NCBI GenBank assembly: GCA_030740295.1
Contig: JASLXP010001032.1
Span: 1 to 10,383 of the forward strand
DNA: 10,383 nt
Reading direction: 5' to 3'
From: Planctomycetota bacterium
GTDB lineage: Bacteria; Planctomycetota; PUPC01; JACPCR01
Positions 1 to 6,153 of this stretch are shown in pieces. Made by a program: the position numbers and the translations under genes. Each line of letters starts with the position of its first letter. The stretch's first letter is position 1. Below the pieces are notes generated by a model. It searched no databases. It was not told the DNA's origin and saw only the letters and a program-made list of their open reading frames with translations.

Positions 1-684
1 CTCATCCAGGCATGTGCTGATGCCGGCACCAAGCTCGTGGTAGATTTCGAGTCCCGGTATTTCTCGAAGCTCAGGCAGGTAAAGGCCGCGATGGAGGCCG
101 GTGAATTGGGGGACATCGTTCTTGTCGAGGCCCGATGCAAATGGTGGCGGACACAGGACTATTATGACCACATGGGAGGATGGCGCGGCACCTGGAAACT
201 TGACGGGGGTGGGTCGCTGGCCAATCAGTCGATCCACGTCATCGACATGCTCGCGTGGCTTGGCGGGCCCTGGAAGAATGTCGTTGCCAAAGTCGGAACC
301 TACGGCCATGAGATAGAAACGGAGGATCTTGGGATGGCTATGCTGGATTTTGAGTCCGGTGCAAACGGCCTCATCCTCGGGACGACTACTTACTCCCTAA
401 ACGACCAGTTTGGCGTCGAGGTAAACGGCCATCTCGGCAGCGTGAGCAACGTGCAGAATTGGCGTGACATGCGTGTGAAGTTTCCGGACGGACGTACGGA
501 GTTCGAGACGCCTGAACCGGAAGGCCACGCGCAAAACGCGACACAAGATGTGGTGCAGGCCATCCGCGAGGACAAGGTGCCCGATGTTTCCGGCGAAGAG
601 GGACGCAAGGCCATCGCATTGCTCGAGGCCATCTACGATGCGGCCGGAGTCGGAGAGGAGAGAAGGAAGGCGCTGGAAGGATAA
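1..684 (+). CDS. Gfo/Idh/MocA family oxidoreductase, 5'-truncated by the window edge
   Basis: This is the C-terminal part of an NAD(P)-dependent sugar or polyol dehydrogenase-like enzyme of the glucose-fructose oxidoreductase/inositol dehydrogenase family, presumably cytoplasmic. The frame is open from base 1, and the 12 residues before the GTG at 37 already read like the family (ACADAGTKLVVDFESRY), so that GTG is internal, not the start. Visible family features are the helix KAAMEAGELGDI, a WRGTWKLDGGGSL segment, and NQSIHVIDMLAWLGG, whose histidine (codon 235-237) matches the conserved active-site histidine of the family. The rest is the beta-sheet substrate and oligomer domain, ending at TAA 682-684. 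The Rossmann dinucleotide-binding half and the EKP-type lysine motif, roughly 110-130 residues, lie outside the window. The substrate cannot be read from the sequence. It sits 41 bases upstream of a carbon-nitrogen hydrolase on the same strand and is probably co-transcribed with it. Confidence 0.9.
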   Translation, partial: LIQACADAGTKLVVDFESRYFSKLRQVKAAMEAGELGDIVLVEARCKWWRTQDYYDHMGGWRGTWKLDGGGSLANQSIHVIDMLAWLGGPWKNVVAKVGTYGHEIETEDLGMAMLDFESGANGLILGTTTYSLNDQFGVEVNGHLGSVSNVQNWRDMRVKFPDGRTEFETPEPEGHAQNATQDVVQAIREDKVPDVSGEEGRKAIALLEAIYDAAGVGEERRKALEG

Positions 685-725
685 GAGACGTATCAAAGAA
701 GATACCATTTCACGGAGCCGTCGGA

Positions 726-1595
726 ATGGGAAATGAACTGAGCCAGCACTTGTCTGTTTCGGCAGTCCAACCATTTCAGCCGCTCGATGCGGAAGATTGC
801 CAATCCATGCAGAAAAGAGGCTGGGCCCTGGCCAGGCAGGCGGCACAGCGCGGTGCAAAACTGATCGTATTGCCCGAGTACTTCAACACCTTCGGGCTTC
901 CTCCCGATCAGGTCCTGGCCGCCAGCCGAGTCACCAGTACACAGAAAGAAATGGCATCCCGTTTTTCCCGGGAATTTGGTGCCTGGCTTCTGCTGCCGCT
1001 GATTGAGGAAAGGCAGGGAAAGAGATTCAACACAGCGCACTTATTCGATCGGGCAGGCGACATCGTACACACCTACGACAAGACACACCTGACCGTGGGA
1101 GAAAGAGACGCCTACGCTTTGACCGCCGGCGACAAAATCGACGTTGCCGAAACGCCATTTGGCTTGGTGGGCGTGATGATCTGCTACGACATCTACTTCC
1201 CCGAAGTCGCCCGGATTCTGTCGTTAAAGGGAGCGCGTCTCATTCTGTTTCCATCGCTGCAACGGTCGGACACGGAAGAGGGCTGCATGTTACTGAACCG
1301 CGCCCGCGCTATGGATAATACTTGCTTCCTGATCCGTTCCAGCTACGGGCAGAAAAGTGCAGGCGCTTTCGTACCCGGAAACATGTATGGCGGCACTTGC
1401 ATCGTCGGTCCGGACGGTTCGATTCTTGCCAACGCCGGCCGTTATGAAGGACTCGCCGAAGCCACCATTCAACCATCGTGGGACTGGCAGCGCCCTCGTT
1501 GCGGGGGCATGCCGGTCCAAGCGGTCAGAGAATTCCTCAACGAAGACCGTCGCCCCGCCCTCTATGCTGCTGAGACGACGGGCCAAACCGATTAG
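726..1595 (+). CDS. carbon-nitrogen hydrolase (nitrilase superfamily)
   Basis: This 289-residue protein is a complete nitrilase-superfamily amidase/nitrilase-like hydrolase, which cleaves non-peptide C-N bonds through a cysteine thioester. All three catalytic residues are visible: Glu51 in VLPEYF, Lys119 in TYDKTHL and Cys153 in VMICYDIYFPE. The order and spacing are typical, as is the downstream LNRARAMDNTCFLIRSS segment and GPDGSILANAG. There is no signal peptide, so it is cytoplasmic. The ATG at 726 has a GGAG (714-717) eight bases upstream, which supports this start. The first 12 residues are poorly conserved-looking, before the SAVQPF strand. The length is normal for single-domain members. 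The specific substrate (omega-amide, N-carbamoyl compound, nitrile or other) is not determinable. It follows the Gfo/Idh/MocA gene by 41 bases, so a shared catabolic role is plausible but unproven. Confidence 0.92.
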   Translation: MGNELSQHLSVSAVQPFQPLDAEDCQSMQKRGWALARQAAQRGAKLIVLPEYFNTFGLPPDQVLAASRVTSTQKEMASRFSREFGAWLLLPLIEERQGKRFNTAHLFDRAGDIVHTYDKTHLTVGERDAYALTAGDKIDVAETPFGLVGVMICYDIYFPEVARILSLKGARLILFPSLQRSDTEEGCMLLNRARAMDNTCFLIRSSYGQKSAGAFVPGNMYGGTCIVGPDGSILANAGRYEGLAEATIQPSWDWQRPRCGGMPVQAVREFLNEDRRPALYAAETTGQTD

Positions 1596-1669
1596 AACTG
1601 CAGCCGTTGGCCGGTACCGAGGATAAGCACATCCACATCAGACTGCGGGCCTGCTGCTGGCTGAAGATG

Positions 1670-1734
1670 ATCGGATACCGATTTGGGGCATTGTGAATTC
1701 CAGGTGTTTACCAGACAGCTCTGACGACCTCAGA
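1670..1734. other. convergent intergenic region with two short inverted repeats
   Basis: The 153 bases between the hydrolase stop and the membrane methyltransferase stop contain two perfect 5-base-arm inverted repeats: ATCGG-ATA-CCGAT at 1670-1682 and TCTGA-CGACC-TCAGA at 1720-1734. They sit where terminators for the two converging genes would be expected. Neither is followed by a T-run on either strand, so classical intrinsic termination is not supported and they may be chance. Confidence 0.25.
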
Positions 1735-1748
1735 TCTCGCCACCAAGT

Positions 1749-3299
1749 TTACCACACTCCTGGAATGAATTTGTATTTCACATGCCTGCAGTAGGCCCGG
1801 TAATCCGGGTCCTGGCCCAGATGACGCTCTTCAGTAACGGCCCGCACATAGTAGACAACGTTCCACAATGCCAGGAATAAAAACTGCAAAGGCCCGGAGA
1901 ATCCCTGGATGCTCATCGTCCACCAGGCAATGTTCTTCGCGATATAGGCTGGGTGCCTCACCCAGGCGTAGGGCCCTCGGGTAATGATTCCACGGTGCGT
2001 CAAATTGCTGAAACGCAGCCCGAAGGCCATGGTGGCCCAGACATAAACCCCCAGAAAGATCAGGGTGAGAATCTTCAGGGGGATGCTGATCCAATCATGT
2101 TGGAGTATCTGGAACGGATTTCCCTTGATGAGATCGTAAGGAAGATAGTTGGATGTGACTTGGGCAAAAGGCGGATAGCACATCACGGCGACCATCCATC
2201 CCAGAACGGTACCTTCAACACTGACGGATTTGTTGCCCAACCACCTCGAGGAGCACACATATCCGATGAGGGAGAGGCCGACATCAACGACAAAGAGAAC
2301 GTTGAAAATCAGAAAGTACCATGCATTGAAAATGTCCATCGAGCTCCCGCGCTCGGGCCCGTAAAGCTTCCTCACCGATGATGCCATTTCCCCGTAATTG
2401 TTGTAAAGGAAGATCACCATCAGTGGAACAAAGAAGAATTTGACCAGTAGATCCCGCAGAGCTATCTGAACGCGCCGATTTCCAAAAACGGTCCTGACAG
2501 GGCCGAGCTTGTTGAATCTTATCGACCTGAACAGACTGACATGGATGAGCAACAGAACAAAGCATGGGTCATCTCTATCCTCAGACTTGTCATGTCTGAC
2601 GAGGTTGGTCACGAACGAATAAGGCCAGCCCAGTACAGCGAAAGCCACGTACAGATACGCACAAGTGAATCGCCAGTTAATGTAATAGGGGTCCAGGTAG
2701 AACGGGTGTCTGTAGCTCAAGAATAGAACGGCAGTGAACAGCGACAGGCCGGACAGCCACCGGTAAAAGGAGGTCTTGATTGCCCAAGGGATCCGTCCCT
2801 TATTGCTCTTGAATTTACTAATGAGAAACTGGAGCAGCGGCCATGAGAACAGGAGGACTCCTGCAGCAGGAAACAGCAGGAAAGCGACCTCCATCCGTGT
2901 CCATTGCCAGCCCAGGAATCGAGCGGTTTTCGAGGGAAAGAACCACTCCGCCCCGCTGGCAACCTGCCACGTAATCCAGACTCCGACCAGAGCGGTCAAA
3001 GCAATCAGCATCTGTTCGCGTCTACGCCTGAGGAACTCCCATGTCACCATGTACTGAAAGCCGATCGCCAGAATCATCAACAGGTCAAAATAATCCCGAT
3101 TAATGAACTTCAGTGGGGAGATCCATGTGCTCATGGCGCCAACGACTTTCGGGCCTCCCGAGGGCACTTCCTGGCTTTGATAGACGGCATAACTGAGGCT
3201 GATCCCCAGGATCAGGAATGCCCCGAATGTGCCGGTAGAGATGCGCTGGCAGCCCTTGGCCGGATCGAATGCATCGGACACTTCGGATCTCTCAGTCAT
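1749..3299 (-). CDS. polytopic membrane protein with C-terminal isoprenylcysteine carboxyl methyltransferase/PEMT-type domain
   Basis: This 516-residue inner-membrane protein has about ten to twelve hydrophobic segments spread over its length, for example near residues 25-43, 70-90, 95-112, 137-160 and 185-230 and several more to the C-terminus. The last ~100 residues carry the signature of the ICMT/phospholipid methyltransferase superfamily: GIITRGPYAWVRHPAYIAKN, with Arg448-His449-Pro450, and EERHLGQDPDYRAY, with Glu490-Glu491, ending in a short basic tail. In known members these residues bind S-adenosylmethionine and methylate a lipid-embedded or prenylated substrate. Here the activity is inferred and the acceptor is unknown. 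Typical bacterial members are roughly 150-250 residues, so some 350 residues of extra membrane sequence precede the domain. The ATG at 3299 has only weak ribosome-binding sequence upstream. It is divergent from the secreted protein at 3642 and convergent with the hydrolase. General ICMT-type assignment is firm; any specific function is not. Confidence 0.85.
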   Translation of the reverse strand: MTERSEVSDAFDPAKGCQRISTGTFGAFLILGISLSYAVYQSQEVPSGGPKVVGAMSTWISPLKFINRDYFDLLMILAIGFQYMVTWEFLRRRREQMLIALTALVGVWITWQVASGAEWFFPSKTARFLGWQWTRMEVAFLLFPAAGVLLFSWPLLQFLISKFKSNKGRIPWAIKTSFYRWLSGLSLFTAVLFLSYRHPFYLDPYYINWRFTCAYLYVAFAVLGWPYSFVTNLVRHDKSEDRDDPCFVLLLIHVSLFRSIRFNKLGPVRTVFGNRRVQIALRDLLVKFFFVPLMVIFLYNNYGEMASSVRKLYGPERGSSMDIFNAWYFLIFNVLFVVDVGLSLIGYVCSSRWLGNKSVSVEGTVLGWMVAVMCYPPFAQVTSNYLPYDLIKGNPFQILQHDWISIPLKILTLIFLGVYVWATMAFGLRFSNLTHRGIITRGPYAWVRHPAYIAKNIAWWTMSIQGFSGPLQFLFLALWNVVYYVRAVTEERHLGQDPDYRAYCRHVKYKFIPGVW

Positions 3300-3641
3300 G
3301 GTTGGTCCGACGGATGACTGGAATCGTGGAGTGCATGATCATAGCTTTTTGTGGAATCAGACAGCCCCCGCACGTGCCTTCCCGCCAACCAGTATGACGG
3401 AGTGTTACGCATCGGGGTTCCGGTCTTTCTGTATTCATTGCGACGCCCGGCCATCGTAACAGCTTCACGGAAAACAATCTTTCTCTACCGGCCACCGCTG
3501 GTTACCCTGAGAATCTTGGCTGGAACAGCTTTCTGGTTTAACGAACCATTCGACCTCATTAAGCTGGAAGGCCGCCGTGGCAGCTGTCGCGGTGATCCTC
3601 CTGCGGAGGGCCGGAAATCGAAAACAAGAGGAATAACCATT
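3300..3641. promoter_or_regulatory. 342-base divergent intergenic region with a potentially structured leader
   Basis: This region separates the divergently transcribed membrane methyltransferase and secreted-protein genes and must hold both promoters, although I cannot identify convincing -35/-10 pairs on either strand. An open frame runs through it on the + strand from 3351 into the downstream gene, but its translation looks like non-coding sequence and lacks a ribosome binding site. Near the + strand gene there is a nested inverted repeat, CAGCTT (3526-3531)/AAGCTG (3561-3566) enclosing TGGTT (3534-3538)/AACCA (3544-3548), followed by the hairpin CCTCC-TGC-GGAGG at 3597-3609. These could fold in the mRNA leader. 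No small gene or RNA family is recognised here. Confidence 0.5.
3627..3632 (+). promoter_or_regulatory. ribosome binding site fixing the start of the secreted protein
   Basis: The sequence AGAGGA lies nine bases before the ATG at 3642. This choice of start places a signal peptide at the N-terminus. The upstream in-frame ATG at 3351 has neither a ribosome binding site nor plausible N-terminal sequence. Confidence 0.75.
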
Positions 3642-4994
3642 ATGAAACTGCATGAATTACTGATTGCCTCGACGCTGGCGAGTTGGGCCGCCTCACTTGC
3701 CGCGCCCGTCCCTGAATCCTTCGGCGCCCCGCGCGACAACATCGCATCCCGGCTCCAACCTGACGGATTAACGTACGAGGAAGGGGAGCACATTTTTATT
3801 TACCTGGATGTGTTCAATGCGGGCTGGCAGGAGGGGCAGGTAAATGTCGGCGCCGGGTTGGCGCAAGGCCTGGAATTAAGCGGGCCTGGGGACCAAATCA
3901 TCAAACGCAGACCGAAACGAGGGGGAAGACTCCATCCTGTCAAGGTTCCCGCCGGAAAACAGGTGGAGGCGCAGTACTTTTACCTTTCCGGAAATCAGCA
4001 CGCGTTGTATCCGCCTTTGAAGGCCGGGTCCTATGTGCTTCGATGGAATGGCAAAGCGGGCGAAGGCCTCATTCCGCCTGCGGCTTCATCGCGATTCAAA
4101 GTAAAGGCAAAGGCGCCGGCAAGAATTGTCCCTGATTCCAAATTAAAGGATGTCCCATCCGGGAAGGAGGCTGGTGGCCTGCAGACAAGAGTCTGGTCGC
4201 GGTGGGAAAAGTTCTATGCGGGTGAGCCTGTCATGCTCACAGTCGAGCTGAAGAACGTCAGCGACAGATCGCATGACTATCATTTTCCGCAGGTCTTTAT
4301 CAATGGACGCCTGGACGTTCGAGGTTCGAATGGAAAGAAGATCCCATACATCAGCCATACCGCTCAGACGATGAACCCTCGTCGCACAGTCAAACCGGGC
4401 GAAACAGCTCTACTGGAGTCAGCCGATCTTGCCATGTCTTACTTTGTCTACGAGCCCGGCAAGTACACTGTCCGCTTCCCCGGAGCGAAGGCGTGGGGAG
4501 CGCGGCTCTCCTTTCCCGGCGCAGCGGATAAACAGCCTCCTGATTCGTCAATACCACCCAGTAACGAGTTTGGGTTCGAAGTTCTGCCAGCCAAAGTGCG
4601 ATGCCCTGTCCAGGAAGTGCTTGGGCGCCTCCTTCAAATGCGACCGGAAGGCTGGAACTGCCAGACGAGCCCCATCAGCAACACCTACGCGCGGCCCGGC
4701 CCACGGTGGAGCCGCGTACGCACTGTGTCGTACCTGTTCACCCATCGGGAAATGTATCGCGGCGGGCGCCTGGATCAGCTCCAGATCGCCCCCATCTCTT
4801 TCACCATTACCAGCGCCAGACCAGTCAAAGAGCCCTGGCACTTTGATCCGCGGCGCCAGCGCCACATGAAGCAAGCCGACTACCTGGGCGAATCCCCCTT
4901 TGGGCACGTCTTTCTCGTCCCCCCTGAGCCTACCGCTCTGAAGCACTGGCCGTCACCAAAGCAAGACCTCACAAAGTGTCTGGAGATTGAGTAG
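3642..4994 (+). CDS. secreted protein of unknown function with tandem beta-sandwich-like regions
   Basis: This is a 450-residue protein I do not recognise as a named family. It begins with a Sec signal peptide, MKLHELLIASTLASWAASLA, with likely cleavage near residue 20-21, so the mature protein is periplasmic or extracellular. The next part (roughly 28-150) reads as a beta-sandwich, with EGEHIFIYLDVFNAG and LKAGSYVLRWNGKAG strands. A second region (about 175-312) resembles Ig-like or BsuPI-type domains: AGEPVMLTVELKNVSD, then TVKPGETALLES and EPGKYTVRFPGA. The C-terminal ~130 residues (319-450) form a separate region with EVLGRLLQMRPEGWNC and ADYLGESPFGHVFLVPPEP. No catalytic motif, transmembrane anchor or sorting signal is evident. 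It is convergent with the radical SAM gene, 56 bases away. A binding, inhibitor-like or structural role is possible, but I assign none. Confidence 0.8.
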   Translation: MKLHELLIASTLASWAASLAAPVPESFGAPRDNIASRLQPDGLTYEEGEHIFIYLDVFNAGWQEGQVNVGAGLAQGLELSGPGDQIIKRRPKRGGRLHPVKVPAGKQVEAQYFYLSGNQHALYPPLKAGSYVLRWNGKAGEGLIPPAASSRFKVKAKAPARIVPDSKLKDVPSGKEAGGLQTRVWSRWEKFYAGEPVMLTVELKNVSDRSHDYHFPQVFINGRLDVRGSNGKKIPYISHTAQTMNPRRTVKPGETALLESADLAMSYFVYEPGKYTVRFPGAKAWGARLSFPGAADKQPPDSSIPPSNEFGFEVLPAKVRCPVQEVLGRLLQMRPEGWNCQTSPISNTYARPGPRWSRVRTVSYLFTHREMYRGGRLDQLQIAPISFTITSARPVKEPWHFDPRRQRHMKQADYLGESPFGHVFLVPPEPTALKHWPSPKQDLTKCLEIE

Positions 4995-5050
4995 GAGGCG
5001 TGTCTGAGGCAATACCGGGCTGGCTGATGTTTGCGGTGTAGTGTGCTCAC

Positions 5051-6007
5051 TCATCCACGCACGATCTCGTAAAGATGACGGGGCCCAAACTTCTCAGGCA
5101 TCTGCCGCACAAGGTGTCGCCGGATCTCAAAACAGAGGTGACATTTGGACGAATAGGATGGGCGCGGGGAGAAGCCGGAACGCTGGGCGAGCTCCAGGAG
5201 GACGGCCGGGCCGCGTTCCGCGACCTCCGCCAAGAGTGGCGTCTCTCTCACCCGCTTCGTCGTAGACAACCTACACAGCCGATCGCACTTCGTATTGCCG
5301 AGGTTCACTCCCGGGCACATATCGGGTCGGACGTACCCGAAAGGATCGACCAGCGTTTCGGCGAGGTTGTCAACGTCGAGGGCCTCCCGGCAGTCCTGCG
5401 TCATCAGGTCATCCAGGGAGACGGGATCAACAAACGGCGCCAGCTCGTCACCGGCCCGGCCGAAGTGGGTCGCCCGACCGGCACGCACATACTTGCGCAG
5501 ACGTTCCGGGTCTTTTGTGACACTCTCAAACTCCTTCGCCTGCTCGAGCGTCGTCCTCGGCGCAAACACATGCGCATCGCCGAACAACTCTCTGGCGATG
5601 CACACCCCTCTGAAGACGCGCTCAGCGCGGATGAATTCCTGATGGTACGCATCGATGCTGAAGTACATCCCCTGGAGCCCCGCGTCACGAAGAAGCGACA
5701 GCCGTTCGGTGACAAGCTCATCCGAAGTGCACCAGGAGCCGTTCGACTCGATGAAGAAGATCGGGACGCCCGCATCGTTGATGGCCCGGCACATGGCAAG
5801 GACATGGTCAAAGAACAGCAGAGCCTCGCCGCCGGCAATGATGATCCGGCGGTCCAGCTTCTGGAAATCGAGCGCGTACTGAACTGCATCTTCGATCCTC
5901 GTGAGCGTTGGCTCCTGCCCGGGAGCGGCCATGACCAGACAGTGGCGACACGCGGCACTGCATCGGTAGGTGATCATGAGCTGACCATATCGTGTCTTCT
6001 CAGCCAT
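5051..6007 (-). CDS. radical SAM protein with SPASM-like C-terminal cysteines
   Basis: This 318-residue cytoplasmic protein has the radical SAM 4Fe-4S motif CSAACRHC, with Cys16, Cys20 and Cys23 (codons at 5939-5962). The SAM-binding GGE motif is IAGGEALLF (Gly59-Gly60-Glu61), and ESNGSW (residue 87 on) and YFSIDAYHQEF (115 on) follow in the usual order of the TIM-barrel. After the core come Cys206, CPGVNLGN at Cys231, Cys241-xxx-Cys245 and CHLC at Cys289/Cys292. That pattern, with DPFGYVRPDMCPGVNLGN, resembles SPASM or twitch domains, which hold auxiliary iron-sulphur clusters in peptide- and protein-modifying enzymes. The ATG at 6007 is preceded by AGGAAAA (6013-6019) at good spacing. It is the last gene of the minus-strand block, 146 bases after the triheme protein. 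The substrate is unknown. Radical SAM membership is certain, the auxiliary cluster is likely, and a link to the neighbouring cytochrome is only a hypothesis. Confidence 0.9.
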   Translation of the reverse strand: MAEKTRYGQLMITYRCSAACRHCLVMAAPGQEPTLTRIEDAVQYALDFQKLDRRIIIAGGEALLFFDHVLAMCRAINDAGVPIFFIESNGSWCTSDELVTERLSLLRDAGLQGMYFSIDAYHQEFIRAERVFRGVCIARELFGDAHVFAPRTTLEQAKEFESVTKDPERLRKYVRAGRATHFGRAGDELAPFVDPVSLDDLMTQDCREALDVDNLAETLVDPFGYVRPDMCPGVNLGNTKCDRLCRLSTTKRVRETPLLAEVAERGPAVLLELAQRSGFSPRPSYSSKCHLCFEIRRHLVRQMPEKFGPRHLYEIVRG

Positions 6008-6057
6008 ATTCGTTTTCCTGGCAATATCTCACGGACAAAGAAAGAGGAAGCAGTCGC

Positions 6058-6113
6058 TGTCTCGAAAACGTGTTTGAGTCTGATTGAGACACGGAGACCC
6101 AGGGCAAGGGTCT
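6058..6113 (-). other. inverted repeats between the triheme protein and radical SAM genes
   Basis: The 146-base gap holds two perfect six-base-arm inverted repeats: AGACCC (6095-6100)/GGGTCT (6108-6113) with a seven-base loop, and TGTCTC (6058-6063)/GAGACA (6086-6091) with a 22-base loop. The word GAGAC occurs in both, so alternative pairings are possible. There is no T-run after them on the minus strand. A processing site, attenuator or weak terminator between the genes is possible; function is unproven. Confidence 0.3.
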
Positions 6114-6153
6114 GTGATCCGGCGACACCCGCTAAAGTGACAGCAATGGCCGG

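Noticed and set aside
397..858. 153-residue minus-strand frame across the oxidoreductase-hydrolase junction
   Set aside because: It overlaps two well-supported + strand genes and its translation has no coherent domain.
1670..1682. Intrinsic terminator after the hydrolase gene
   Set aside because: The stem is only five base pairs and is followed by TTGGGG, not a T-run.
3351..3641. N-terminal extension of the secreted protein by 97 codons
   Set aside because: There is no ribosome binding site at 3351 and the residues look non-coding. The ATG at 3642 has AGAGGA and opens a classic signal peptide.
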